Shown: positions 11,951 to 22,850 of the stretch, one piece after another | Numbering within the stretch: position 1 is the stretch's first letter | How the letters are laid out: each line of letters opens with the position of its first letter | Assembly (NCBI RefSeq): GCF_902686445.1 | Contig: NC_062213.1 | Span: 140,886,491-140,950,490 of the forward strand | DNA: 64,000 nt | Reading direction: 5' to 3' | Origin: Sciurus carolinensis | Taxonomy: Eukaryota > Chordata > Mammalia > Rodentia > Sciuridae | The notes under the pieces: generated by a model | Databases searched by the model: none | What the model saw: the letters and a program-made list of their open reading frames with translations, nothing else | Told to the model about the DNA's origin: nothing | Position numbers and translations under genes: made by a program

Positions 11951-11984
11951 CATTTTTTTTTCTTTTCTTTCCTTTTCTCTTTTC

Positions 11985-12015
<31 letters not shown>

Positions 12016-12119
12016 CTTTTCTTTCCTTCCTTCCTTCTTTCCTTCCCTCCCTCCCTCCCTCCCTCCTTCCTTTCTTCTTTCCTTTTTCTTTCTCTTTCTT
12101 TCACCCTTTCTTTCTTTTC
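11951..12119. repeat. Polypyrimidine tract (TTTTC)n, (TTCC)n, (CCCT)n
   Basis: About 170 bases of nearly uninterrupted pyrimidine shift from TTTTC units to TTCC and CCCT units and back to CTTT. It adjoins the tail side of the antisense B1-dID at 12120, so it probably expanded from a SINE tail. The lysine- or serine-rich frames here are simple-repeat artefacts. Confidence 0.92.
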
Positions 12120-12311
12120 GATACTGCATATGGAACCCAGGGCCTTGAACAGGCTAGACAAGCCCTCTACCACTGAGCTACATCCCCAGATCCTTTAATT
12201 TTATTTTGAAGCAGGGTCTCTCTAAGTTGCCCATACTGAACTTGAACTGCTATCTCCTGCCTCAGCATCATGAGTGCCTGGGATTATAGTCCTGTACCAC
12301 CAAGGCTGGCC
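12120..12311 (-). mobile_element. B1-dID composite SINE, antisense
   Basis: The ID part (GGAACCCAGGGCCTTGAACA, CCACTGAGCTACATCCCCAG) precedes the B1 part (GGGTCTCTCTAAGTTGCCC, CTGCCTCAGCATCATGAGTG, GGGATTATAGTCCTGTACCA), giving antisense orientation. Confidence 0.9.
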
Positions 12312-12346
12312 CCCACATGAGATTTGACTAAAGTTTTCTCCACAGG

Positions 12347-12430
12347 TTTTTGTTTTTTGGTGCTGGGGATTAAACCCAGAGCCTTGTGCATGCTACGCCT
12401 GTGCTTACTACGGTGTTATACCGCCAACCC
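12347..12430 (-). mobile_element. ID SINE, antisense, diverged
   Basis: GGTGCTGGGGATTAAACCCA ... GAGCCTTGTGCATGCTACG followed by a degraded end (TATACCGCCAACCC). The tail is short and interrupted. Confidence 0.82.
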
Positions 12431-12432
12431 TC

Positions 12433-12954
12433 CCTATCGTCTTTACAATAATACTTACATTGTGCTTAAGTATTAGACTATGAGTTAAATTTCGGGCATG
12501 GAGAAAATGTTCTACAGAAGTAGAGAGAGAGTGCTAAATATTAGGCAAAGTCATCACCTTTCTCTCTCTCTTTTTAAAAGGTTTTTCCGAAACACAATAC
12601 TAAATTTGTAGTCTTGGTATCTAAGATGTAATAATGAGATAAAGTATGTTTAGTGAGTTTTCTGAGTCACATGGTCTCTTAGTGGACTGGAAAAAATATG
12701 ATTTCCAAATATATAATCCTGCTTAGTCAAAACTTTAAGATTTTGAAGCCAAAATCAAGCTACAAGTTTCTTAATCTCTAGAATTCGGTTTTGCCTAAGT
12801 AAGCATGATTTGACACAATTTATATTTCTGGGAGAAATAAGTAAGTTAGAACAAAAACTATCTTCTGTCTCCATAACTAAAATGATGCATATAATATCCA
12901 GAGTTGTTGAGGATTCAGAAAAATGTCTGTTTGAATTATAAAGGGAAATGTCTC
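12433..12954. other. Unassigned AT-rich sequence
   Basis: Nothing recognised; a short TCTC run lies near 12560. Confidence 0.55.
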
Positions 12955-13080
12955 AATACTCATTCGCAAATATTTATTGAATGCATTCTAGGTACCAGAC
13001 ATTGTCCTAGGCACTGATATTCAGCAGTAAATAAAACAGACAAAAATCATTGCCTATGTTGAACCTATGCTTTCCAACAT
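12955..13080 (-). mobile_element. L2 LINE 3' end, antisense
   Basis: AATATTTATTGAATGCATTC, TAGGTACCAGACATTGTCCT, AGGCACTGATATTCAGCAGT and AAATAAAACAGACAAAAATC follow the antisense L2 3' end in order. Confidence 0.65.
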
Positions 13081-13261
13081 ATTTAGAAATGTTCATATCC
13101 TTTAACCTAAGAGTTGCACTTTTTAGATATCTGTATATTTTATTCATGGACTACTATGTAGCCATTAAATATGATGTTTTCAAAGAATATGTTAATAAGT
13201 AAAATATTAAGTCATGAAGGAGTAATAACAGTTAAGTTTCCATCCTTATGAAAAATGTCAG

Positions 13262-13344
13262 GGGGTATATAGTTCAATGTTAGAACATATACTTCACATG
13301 CACAAGACAATGTGTTCAATCTCTGGCACCAAAAAGCAAAAAGA
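13262..13344 (+). mobile_element. Diverged ID-type SINE inside L1 relic
   Basis: GGGGGTATATAGTTCAATGT ... CAATGTGTTCAATCTCTGGC and ACC followed by an A-rich tail fits a heavily mutated ID body. Confidence 0.65.
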
Positions 13345-13430
13345 GAGTGAAAAAGGAAATATTCATAACTATCCATACACAGTTTTTAATGTTGGAAGAA
13401 GAGAAAAATAAGTAAAACACTAAAAAAAAA

Positions 13431-13432
<2 letters not shown>

Positions 13433-13461
<29 letters not shown>

Positions 13462-13462
13462 C
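13433..13462. repeat. (TA)n microsatellite
   Basis: About 15 uninterrupted TA units follow an A-rich stretch. Confidence 0.95.
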
Positions 13463-13604
13463 TATTTGTGAAATGGATTATAGATAATTTTTATTTTTCT
13501 TCTAATTTTTAATTAATATTTTTATGGCTCCATTTTTCTAAATTTTGTGTAATTGGCCTGTATTAATTTGTATTAAGTCTGAGATGCATGATGTTTCACA
13601 TTTT

Positions 13605-14179
13605 AATAAAACTGTGAATTATAAACTCAATGAGGGTAGGAACCCTGTTCTGGAGTGAATCAACCAAAAATAAAATGTTCATACTTCAGTGAAACATTGT
13701 ATTGTGATTGACACTGCATGTTTGATGTTAGCAATGATTATGAGTTAACTAATAATTTGTCACTTCATTTACTCTGAAGAGAATGAATGTAAACTTAAAT
13801 TTAATTCCATGGTGTTTAAAATATCTTTTGAAAAGATGAGTATAGTGTATATAAAAGTTGATTCAGTTAAAGGCAGCAGATCTCTAAACTGAAAGTTTAG
13901 AATGGATTCTCATACAGGCTTGTACAACTGTTGGAAGTCCCTACTGTGTGCATTTGAATTAAGGAAAATCAAAGTAATAGAAAAATTTCTGGTGATGAGA
14001 GCCATCTAATGTGAATTCTATCAGTTCAGAGCATTTCTAGCGTTATAGTATTTATAGTGTACGTGCGTAGTGTCTATCCCTTGGTGGCATCTAACTTTCC
14101 CACTAGTGGTAAAAGAGGACCTGCTCTCCCCAAACACTCCTCAGTCCCTAATTTAAATAGGTTTAACCTGTACACTAAA
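13605..14179. other. Unassigned sequence
   Basis: No family recognised. A short piece at 13620-13660 (CTCAATGAGGGTAGGAACCC) has a weak L2-3'-end flavour. Confidence 0.5.
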
Positions 14180-14335
14180 CTGTAGAGCTTTGCTGTCCAG
14201 TACAGTAGTGGCTATTTTACTTAAACTTAAATTACTTAAAATTTAAAATTTGGTTCCTGCCACCCGTGACTAGTAGCTACTGAACTTGACAGGACCACTT
14301 CATTATCACAGAAAGCTCTCTTGGGTCACACAATG
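14180..14335. mobile_element. hAT-Charlie non-autonomous DNA transposon (MER58/MER5-like)
   Basis: GCTGTCCAGTACAGTAGTGG, a TTAAATTAC-rich centre and GTGACTAGTAGCTACTGAAC resemble the 'tgctgtccaatacggtagccactagccacat' family. CACAGAAAGCTCTCTTGG beyond it matches the outer end. The exact subfamily is uncertain. Confidence 0.6.
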
Positions 14336-14636
14336 CAGTTTTGGTAACTCAGTAGATCCCATGTGAGTGGCCATAATTATTGGTCAAGTAAAGGACATGT
14401 GACTCAATTCAGGTTAGTAAGAACCAGGCCCAAGACTTTTGTAAGGGTTAGGGAGAGAAGGTCTTATGAGGCTATTGAAATAAAGAGAAGACAGCACAAT
14501 TGCAATCCCCATAAGGGACAACCCTGCTGAAGATGCACACTGTATGGAAGAGGAAATACCCACATACTGAGAGACCTGATCTTAGTGATGCTTTTAGAGT
14601 TTTTGAGCCAATAGTACTTGAAGACTGTCTGTGGAT

Positions 14637-14857
14637 TTGTTTTTTTGTTTTTTTTTGTTTTTGTTTTTGTTTTTTTTTTTTTGTACCAGGGATTGAACCC
14701 AGGGTGCTTAACCACTGAGCCACATCCCCAGCCCTTTTTTATTTTCTATTTTGAGACAGTCTCACTAAGTTGCTTAGGTCCCCCTTAAGTTGCTGAGGCT
14801 GTCTTCCTTAGCCTCTTGCCTCAGCCTCCAGAGCTGCTGGAATTACAGAAGTGAGCT
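14637..14857 (-). mobile_element. B1-dID composite SINE, antisense
   Basis: A T-rich tail with G interruptions leads into GTACCAGGGATTGAACCCAG and CCACTGAGCCACATCCCCAG. The B1 half follows (GAGACAGTCTCACTAAGTTG, CTTGCCTCAGCCTCCAGAGC). It is close to full length and moderately young. Confidence 0.93.
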
Positions 14858-15245
14858 TTCTCCATTAATTTAAAGGTTATAAAAGTCAATACATTTCCTT
14901 CTTGCTCAAGATAACTTGGGGTTCTTCTGTTCCGATGTACAACTGAAGGAGTATTGACTGAGATACAGAATTTAAAATGAATTGAAAAGGAGTATGGTTG
15001 TTTTTTTGATATCATCATCATGGCTCAAATGTGACTCCATAGATATAAAAGAAATTTTAAGTCAAATTTTAATTGTAATTCAGATGAGATTGATATGTCA
15101 TTATGTAGATAAATAAATGTATGCTATTGTCACTTAGCAAAAAGGAATGGTCTAAATTCCATATAGTTTTATTTTCTGGAAAACTGTTACCAAATCAATG
15201 AGAAGGGATTCATATGTGATAGCCCCTTAGAACTTTTAATGTGAT
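14858..15245. other. Unassigned AT-rich sequence
   Basis: Nothing recognised. Confidence 0.55.
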
Positions 15246-15675
15246 TGTTATGGTTTAGATGTGGTGTCCCCCAAAAGCTCACGTGTGAGAAAGAGCAAGC
15301 AGCTTTGGAGGAGAAATGATTGGGTTATGGCCTTAACCTAATCAGTAAATTAATCCCTGGTGGATTAACTGATGGTAACAGGAGGAAGGTGGGGTGTGGC
15401 TGGAGGAAGTGGTTCATGGGGGCGTGGCTAAGGGGTATATAATTTGTATCTGGAGAGTGGAGTCCCTCCTTGCTTCTTGATCATCATGTGAACTGCTTCC
15501 CTCCACCACATGCTTCTGCCACAATGTTCCGCCTCACCTTGAGCCCTGAGGAATGGAGACGGCCTTCTATGAACTAAGACCTCTGAAACAGTGAGCCCCC
15601 AAATAAACTTTTCCTCCTCTACACTTGCTCTGGTTGGGTTTTTTAGTCATAGCAGCAAAAGAACTGATTAAAACA
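15246..15675 (+). mobile_element. Solo MaLR (ERVL-class) LTR with perfect 5-bp duplication
   Basis: A 430-bp LTR opens TGTTATGGTTTAGATG and ends GATTAAAACA. It is flanked by GTGAT at 15241-15245 and 15676-15680, the 5-bp duplication expected for ERVL/MaLR. A TATA box (TATATAAT near 15436) and AATAAA at 15602-15607 are intact, so promoter and polyadenylation functions are present in principle. A relative lies at 41940-42289. No internal part is present. Confidence 0.9.
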
Positions 15676-18600
15676 GTGATGTACATATTTATGTATGTAT
15701 ATTTATATTAATATATAAAACTTAAAGGGGATAGTATATTTTCCTCCAAACCCATCAAAGTCATAAATTCTCCAGATTTGCTTTATTGATGTGTAGGTAT
15801 TGGGCAATCTTCTCTTGCACTGCTTAAAGTGACTTGTGGTTCATTTTGGTGTGGTTCACTTCCATCTAATAGCTGCATTCTTCTTTTTATATTGAGTAAA
15901 TTCTTTTTATGAGGAGATAGAAAGAAATCCAAACATCACTAAAATTTTGGAGTATCAAATTTAATTTTTATTTTTTCTTGTTTCTTACCCCCACCTTTCA
16001 TGGTCAGAAGTAGTTGAAAGAATTGGAATGAGTAGGTTTAGAAAATGTAAAGATACAGTTTGATGTCAGTAAGTAAAGGTGCTTTAATTTTATTGCAGGC
16101 CTTTTCAACAATTTGTTTTTAGACATCTGTGAAACAGCTAGGAGAATCCTTGGGCCCTAAGTTAAGCTGAGTTCTCCACTTTCCCTCTGATTGTCTCAGT
16201 GGTAATTTATCTGTATATGCTTTGATTTTAATTCCATAATAAAATATGGTTAGCAAAAATAAAGATGCCAAGAAAAAAGATTTGTTTTTAAAAATAGTAG
16301 AAGGCAAAGTGGGATGAGACATATTTTCTAACATGGTTCACAAAATCCGACTTTCTCTCATATGACATTCCTTCATAAGACTAGCAGGTCAAAGATAGCC
16401 CACTTGCAGAAAGGCTCCCTCAGGGATCAGTGGGAGATATTAAAAAACACTCGAGTCAACATGCCGACAAGGATGGGGGGGAGAAGACAAATTCTACCAG
16501 CATTTGGGCTGTATACAAAGAACATCACATCCCAGACTTAGGAATGATATATGATGCACCTGGAAAAGTGCATTCAGTTTGGATAAACTCAATTCCAGAA
16601 ATATGTGGAAGATTGGAGAGAGTTAAGAGAAAATTTTTAAAATGATGAAGTGACTGGGGAGATGAAGTGGGGAAGGGGGCTTGGGAGGAAAGATTAAAGC
16701 AACTGACTAAGTAACTTTTAAGATTTGACATGGTAAGAGCCAACAAATATTTTAAAGGAGCAAGTACTATAGAGACAGAGAAATTCTTTGGGATGGTAAA
16801 AGACTACAGAAAATGAAACAAGCCTGACAGAGCTAACATTTGGTTATATATGGGGGGAGGGGATCTGAAAAAATTGGAACTTTTGAAATATATTCACTTG
16901 AGTTTGCAGGAAGCTTTAATTCATGGAAAATTTACTATTAAATGCAAAGAAAGCCATGGGCGTTGGAAAAAGATGATTGTAGGAAATGGGTAGTGGGTTA
17001 TATGACTATAGATATTTATTCTACACATCCATTGTTATATAAAACCCTAATTTGTGATGAACCTTGTCATCCAGGGAGGTTTAAACCAAACTTTTAAAGA
17101 ACCCATTATTACACAGTTTGCCCCAGGATCTCTGACTATCGCAGAGGAGAAAAGTGTTTTTAATCTGCAGTTTTCCAAAAACAATTCAATTAAAAATAAT
17201 AAAAAATCTGAGATCCTGCCCACAAGGGTTAATAACTACAGAGGTGTCCAACAGATATTCAATCATAAAAATTCAAATGCTCTTTTCATTAAGCCTCTAG
17301 TGTCTTTTTCCATAGCTAAACCAAGATAATTGTTTTGGGGCTAATTTCTGAGGCTATTTAATAACACCTCCTGCTAGACTCCTCATGTAAACTCAGCAAG
17401 AGGAAGCATCCAGAGTAATAGAAAAATGCTTCTGTTCATTTTACAGCTCAAAATCATACTTTTCTTTACAAAAGAGAGCCTGCTGCTTGAGTGTGGCAAC
17501 TGCCATACCAACTACTTTGGGGAAGATTGGATTAAGAGGCAAAGCTGACTATGCAGTAAAGTCCCCACTCAGCAGCAGGGTTTCATGTAAATTCCATTAT
17601 AGTTCATACTTTTGCAGATAATGAAATGGATACAAAATACTTCAAGGTTTCTATGTCAGCAAAATAATGAACAGGACAGCTTATAAAATGCATTAATACA
17701 TTTTTGACACTTGGTCATTCATATAAATGGGCTTTAGATTTCTTCTTTCACATAGATTTTTTTTTTTTTAAATGCTGCATTCTAACAGCTCATAGCTCTA
17801 CAGGTTATTACCAATGTGTGAACAGGAACTACAAAGTGTTCATCACACTTTAAATTTCAGTAAGTGGCAAGTTTTGCATTATGTTTCCTTATGACAATAT
17901 GGACAATCTTTTCTCTAAAACTGCCATTCTTTCAGAATGAAAAAAAAAGAAACACACATACCTTATAGACTAATAGCAGTGCCAGAGGGGTATGCTTTAG
18001 TAATCAACTAACCACAAAATTAAAATTATGTAGATTGATCTATAATTATTCTTTTATGTAATTTGTGATGACATGCAAGGGTAAAAGTATGTTTTCAAAA
18101 GACTGGCCTCTAGAGACAATATGTTTGCAGGTTTCCAAATGGATCTTTCTTAACAATAGTCAATGACTATAACAGAAACAGTCAAGAAAAATATTCTGTA
18201 GTATAATGTGTAAAATGTATTCTTTTCTTTCTGCTATTGTCATTTGAGTTCCATATATTGTCTTGTGTTTGAAGGTGAAATTCCCATTAGTGTCAATGGA
18301 GAATCCAGGCAAGGGGTAAAGGAAACCCAAGACTTTGGCAGAACTGACATAATTCTCCAAGCACAGCAAGAATGTGAACAAAGTATGCATTTCAAATGTG
18401 AAGTATTCTGGTTATCCATTATCCCATTAGTATAGGTGAACTTTTCAGGGATGTATGCTCATCTTTATTCTGGGATGACTAACACACATGTAATATTCCC
18501 TTTGGTATGTTTAATAGTTTTAGTCAAAATAGGAAGCCTATTGACATTTCACCTCATTGCCAAATCAAACAAGATTAGTCATACTAACTACGTTTAACTG

Positions 18601-18954
18601 ATAGATGAATTTTGATGGTGAAATGTCAAAACCTGATGTATGACTTTTGACTTATAGTTGGCCTTTTGAGAACCATGCTGGGTGTCTCTCCAAAGGAAAG
18701 AAGCCCAGTCTGGGGTCCCTATAAACTTATGCAGAAAAGCATTTATAACTGGCTCATGACTGTTTTACATTCTAGAATGCTTCACTCTCATGGTGCTCTC
18801 GAAGGCACTCAAGTGTTTTGGAAGCAAATAGATCACATCTTTGCTTTGGAAAGTCCTGATGACTTAGAGAATGATAGAAGAAAAAAAATGAAGGCAATAG
18901 GACTAAAAAGAGGCTCATATTTACTAATAAGGATATTGAGTTCTTAATTAGGCT
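15676..18954. other. Long unassigned AT-rich stretch
   Basis: About 3.3 kb without SINEs. The part at 16380-17000 has a faint CR1/L3-3'-like character (GGAGGAAAGATTAAAGCAAC) that I cannot confirm. A 13-bp perfect inverted repeat (TTGACATTTCACC at 18541-18553, its complement at 18617-18629) spans a 63-base loop. Short frames (for example 17054-17329 and 18666-18947) show no domain. Confidence 0.45.
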
Positions 18955-19098
18955 TTTGCTAATTTCTTTACATGTGGAATCCCATACAAGTGTCATGACA
19001 GTCCTGGGAAGTAGAACAATTGTCCTCATTTTATCAATGGGAATGGGAACCCTGAGGGTCAAAAATGTTTAGCACTCTAGTCTCTAGGTTTTTTGTGG

Positions 19099-19100
19099 TT

Positions 19101-19155
<55 letters not shown>
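19099..19155. repeat. (TG)n microsatellite
   Basis: About 27 TG units with two TTTG interruptions adjoin the tail side of the antisense B1-dID, like the arrangement at 11-252. Confidence 0.95.
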
Positions 19156-19156
<1 letters not shown>

Positions 19157-19311
19157 TACTGGAGATTGAACCTAGGGGTGCTCTACCATTGACCAATATC
19201 TCCAACCCTTGCTCAATTGCTAAATTGCCCAGGCTGGCCTAGAATTTACAACACCCCTGCCTCAACCTCCCAAGTTACTAGGATCATAGTCTTGTACCAC
19301 CAAGCCTGACA
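19156..19311 (-). mobile_element. B1-dID composite SINE, antisense
   Basis: GTACTGGAGATTGAACCTAG and CTCTACCATTGACCAATATC are the ID half. TTGCCCAGGCTGGCCTAGAA, CTCAACCTCCCAAGTTACTA and CACCAAGCCTGACA are the B1 half. It sits inside the MIR at 18955-19398. Confidence 0.88.
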
Positions 19312-19754
19312 GGACTCCAGTTTTTATTGAAGAACAAATGCTAAATAGTGGAATAGTATTTGAACCCAAGTACAGCATTCTTAATCACTTTAAAAACTGC
19401 CTTTTCCTTCAATATTTCTCATTACTGCAAACAAATATAATGTACCTTCTATGTGTACATTTGGGGTTATGTATGGATTTTTATGGCTTCATGCTTTTTT
19501 GCTGCTTTTGGTGGGTTTAATTCTGGATTTAGATTCTGATTTTGTCATTTTTGGTGGTCAGGTTTTATACGACTCTGACAAATCACAGTTTGGCTATACC
19601 ACTTTAATTTTTCACTGAGAGATATTTCTCTAGAAGTGCTAACCACACAGGGAAGAGGAAATAAAGATTCTTCAGTTTGTTGTTGGTCTATAAGATTCTG
19701 ACAGTATCAAAATGTAGTTTTGGGGAATACTGTTAATGACATCTACAGTCCAAT

Positions 19755-19915
19755 AAGTGCAGAGTGGTGTCAGATCCTGTACTAGATGCTTTGTGTATAG
19801 GAACTTATTCAGTAGTCATAACATTGTATTATTGATACTCTTTTATGAATCACAAAACTCAGAAAACCTGAGGAATTAATCCAACCCTATGCAAATCTGT
19901 AACAGAACAGATCAA
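19755..19915 (-). mobile_element. MIR SINE, antisense
   Basis: CAGATCCTGTACTAGATGCT, TCAGTAGTCATAACATTGTA and CAAAACTCAGAAAACCTGAG follow antisense MIR order with heavy divergence. Confidence 0.5.
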
Positions 19916-19950
19916 AAACAATTTTTTTTTATTAAAAAAAATTTTTTTTA

Positions 19951-20297
19951 TATCATGCTAAGTGAGATAAGCCAATCTCAAAAAACCAAAGGACGAATGA
20001 TATCGCTAATAAGTGGATGATGACACATAATGGGGGGTGGGAGGGGTTAGTGTTAGGGTTAGAGTTAGGGTTAGGGAGGGGGGCAAGAATGGAGGAAGGA
20101 AGGACTGTATAGAGGGAAAAGAGGGGTGGGAGGAGTGGGGGGAAGGGAGAAAATAACAGAATGAATCAAACATTACCCTATGTAAATTTATGATTACACA
20201 AATGGTATGCCTTTACGCCATGTACAAACAGAGAAACAACATGTATCCCAATTGTTTACAATAAATAATAAATAAATAAATAAAAAAGAAAAAAAAT
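19951..20297 (+). mobile_element. L1 LINE, 5'-truncated 3' end
   Basis: GTGAGATAAGCCAATCTCAA and AATGATATCGCTAATAAGTG at the left are the end of L1 coding and 3'UTR sequence as seen in rodent L1. A G-rich 3'UTR follows, then an AATAA/AAATA tail. Only about 350 bp remain, as is usual for truncated insertions. The G-rich part contains several TTAGGG-like hexamers at 20047-20078. It appears young. Confidence 0.8.
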
Positions 20298-20413
20298 TGT
20301 TTTAGTTTTTGATGGACCTTTGTTTTATTTATTTATATGTGGTGCTGGGAATCGAACCCAGTACCCCACACATGCTAGGCAAGTGCTCTGCAACTGGGCC
20401 ACAACCCTAGCCC
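20298..20413 (-). mobile_element. ID-type SINE with long 3' extension, antisense
   Basis: TTTTTGATGGACCTTTG plus a TTTATTTATTTAT run precede the antisense ID body (TGTGGTGCTGGGAATCGAAC ... GGCCACAACCCTAGCCC). It shares the extension of the copy at 556-687. The A/T-rich 19921-19950 segment left of the L1 may be the rest of this SINE's tail, with the L1 inserted into it. Confidence 0.8.
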
Positions 20414-22238
20414 AAACACAAATCTTTCTACTTCTAAGGACTTTTTCTCTTTACCACAATGCCTGCCATGTCCAGGCATATGAAGTGTTCCAAGATACTT
20501 TATTTAAGGCTAGAAATAAACTTCTAAGATCTGACAAACTGTTCAAGTCTGAGTGAAGAACATTAGTTAGTTTAAAACTATAATACTATCAATATCTTTC
20601 CTTTTCCCTTATCACTTGCGTCTTTCCTCTTGCTGCCCTTGTCCCTATTTTCATATGATTTGATATTATATATTTCAGTACCTTAAAGCAATTATGTGCT
20701 GTGAAGCTTTGGAATGAAGAGGTAAATCATCAGTAATTTTAGTATTGACAAACTTAAAGGTAGGTGCCTGTGGGAGCAGAATACCTTGCCTTTCTTGATC
20801 TGTTTGAACTCAAAACCTCATTTATTAATTATAATACCAGTTTCTGCTAATGTGTGCAGTGAACCTAAGAACTCTACTTCTTTCGACTTCTGTTTCTCAT
20901 TAGGTTCTATGTCCTCAGTCTCATAAAGAGATAATGAAAGAAACAGCAGAGGGATGAGTGGTATACCCACCCCCAAACACTTGGCAGTGTACGTAGATCT
21001 CTATTTGCCTGTGTCTCCTCTTGAAGGTAAGCTGGTGGCAGTAGATTGCATGTGGTATTGCATTAATTGCTCAGCACACTCAAAACAGTATAATAACTCC
21101 CATATTCATTCAAGAGAAAAAACTTCTCTACTTATGTCCAGCCAAGTAAAAAGATTCCTAAGGATGGATTTTAAAAGTTGAAAGCTGTCTGTAAGCAAAG
21201 GAAAAAACTTCACAAGATGCACACATACTTACAAACAGAAAAATATAGTGGTTAAACATACTATTTAAGTTGTTTCTTTTTCTTTTGTTTAGACCTAATG
21301 TCTGGAAAAAATGTTTGTTCAAAGCTAGTACATATTGTATCACTCAAGACTATATAGAGATATCTTTAGAATTAAAAAAAAGAAGAAAAATCCATCTGTT
21401 TGTGAACAAATGTGATTTTTTTTTTCCTGTATTTTTGAGTGGCCTGTTTGGTTGAAAGTTTATAGTACTTATTTTACAAAAGAATAAATTCTTTTTTTTT
21501 TCTTTTACTAAATTAGCTTCCTCTAGAAAATAAATCTGGATTTGATCAGGAGCAGCCAAAGTAAGAAGCAATAAATTCCAAAAATAATGTCACAAGCAGC
21601 TTAAGTCACTTAACTTTATGTAAATCTTTTGAGGAAGAAAAAAAATTAGAGCAGAAAGACTGAACAAAGCAGGTTAAAAACTGGGAGAGAACCCTTGCAT
21701 CAAAGAAAAAGAAACAAAAGAAATTATAAGCTATTCTTCTTTTACTGTTAAGAAATTAAGACTTACACCTATGATACATTGTAATAGAAGCAACTATAAA
21801 AGAAAAGAAAAACATGCCCAAACCTGTACTTGGATCAAGGTGGAGTAGCTACCTGCACAATTATATAAAATTGTCTCAAGTTATTGTTACAGTATTATTT
21901 CTAAAATAGGAAAATGCTCAAGTATGCAATGTATTTCTCAGAATTTCCTCCCCTCCATCAGTAAGTTATAGCATTCCTGAACACAATGAGTGCCACATTC
22001 ATTCCCTTCTAATACTGAATTAGAATTTTCAAACTTTCATTATCATCTTTAGAAATTTGTACCAGACTTCTGTTTCATTGTGTATAAAAATATATCACTT
22101 CTACTCCAACATCATTTAAATTTTTTTCTAGGAAAAATTATTCCTTGGATATTAAGCATACACAAAGGCTTCTTCTCTCCTTCATTATGTACATTTACTT
22201 AAGGTGAAATGATTAGCCAATATTTTAATACAAAGAAA
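20414..22238. other. Unassigned AT-rich sequence
   Basis: About 1.8 kb of unique-looking DNA with T homopolymers near 21415 and 21490. No repeat family or exon is recognised. Confidence 0.55.
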
Positions 22239-22367
22239 TATCTAGATGCATTTATTTTTAATTTTTAAAAAGTTTTTAGAAATTTAAATTATTTAAATCA
22301 TTTTAAATTTCTTAAAAATAAATGCATCTAGATACTGCCTAACAATAAATGCTTGTAGATATTGCCT
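22239..22367. repeat. AT-rich hairpin (long inverted repeat)
   Basis: A perfect 23-base arm at 22239-22261 (containing CTAGATGCATTTATTTTT) is complementary to 22312-22334. Inside, 22279-22288 (GAAATTTAAA) pairs with 22302-22311, so the right arm is one continuous 33-base stretch. The left arm has a 17-base insertion. A third, diverged copy of the arm lies at 22344-22367 in direct orientation to the right arm. Confidence 0.9.
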
Positions 22368-22614
22368 CTGTCTTTGTCTAAAAATAAGGTACCCATTTGT
22401 TCCTTGTTTTATGGGGCAACCCAATTTATGTCTCTTGCTCTCTGGCACAATACTTAATAGTAACCACTGTTATTCTCAAAAGTATCTAAGTCTAGACAAT
22501 AAATTATGTAGTAAACTCTACCTAATATCAAGGTGGGATGGCATGGAAATATCTAAGCCTTCTGAGACAAGTCCACTAGGTTCTGTGCATATTTCTGTCA
22601 TTTACTTACAGTAT

Positions 22615-22850
22615 AAACCTGGGCAATTACTTATCTACTCTGAGACCAATTTTGTCATCAGCAGCATATGGATAATAATAGCTCAGACTTGTTGAGATAA
22701 CATGAATGCAATAGTAATATGTCTGGGTACATACACAAATGGGGATAATAAGATCACCCTATAAGATTATTGTGCAACGTGCTTAAGATGAATTTATGCA
22801 TAGTGCTCAGCACATGGTGGAGATTCAAAACATACAATTTTTGCCATTCA
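22615..22850 (+). mobile_element. MIR SINE sequence, sense, possibly two pieces
   Basis: TAAACCTGGGCAATTACTTA and ATATGGATAATAATAGCTCA match the MIR core and 3' region. A second GGGGATAATAAGATCACCCT ... GCTCAGCACATGGTGG piece follows. The doubling suggests two adjacent MIR fragments. Confidence 0.5.

Larger units (their letters stand above)
13085..13600 (+). mobile_element. Old L1 (L1M-type) 3' end, interrupted
   Basis: AAATGTTCATATCCTTTAAC and CATGGACTACTATGTAGCCA are typical of the non-coding end of old L1 elements, as is the later run with GATAATTTTTATTTTTCTTC. An ID-like SINE (13262-13344) and a TA microsatellite (13433-13462) break it. Boundaries are approximate. Confidence 0.55.
18955..19398 (-). 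mobile_element. MIR SINE, antisense, split by a later SINE
   Basis: The left half (CATACAAGTGTCATGACAGT, CCTCATTTTATCAATGGGAA) and the right half (19330-19398, TAGTATTTGAACCCAAGTAC and TCTTAATCAC) are consecutive parts of an antisense MIR. They are separated by a (TG)n tract and a B1-dID, which gives the order of insertion. Confidence 0.65.

Noticed and set aside
11918..12198. Open frames rich in Ser/Phe/Leu or Lys/Arg on both strands
   Set aside because: They are translations of the polypyrimidine/polypurine tract and the adjoining SINE.
20047..20078. Interstitial telomere from chromosome fusion
   Set aside because: The hexamers are few and imperfect and lie within an L1 3'UTR, which explains them better.
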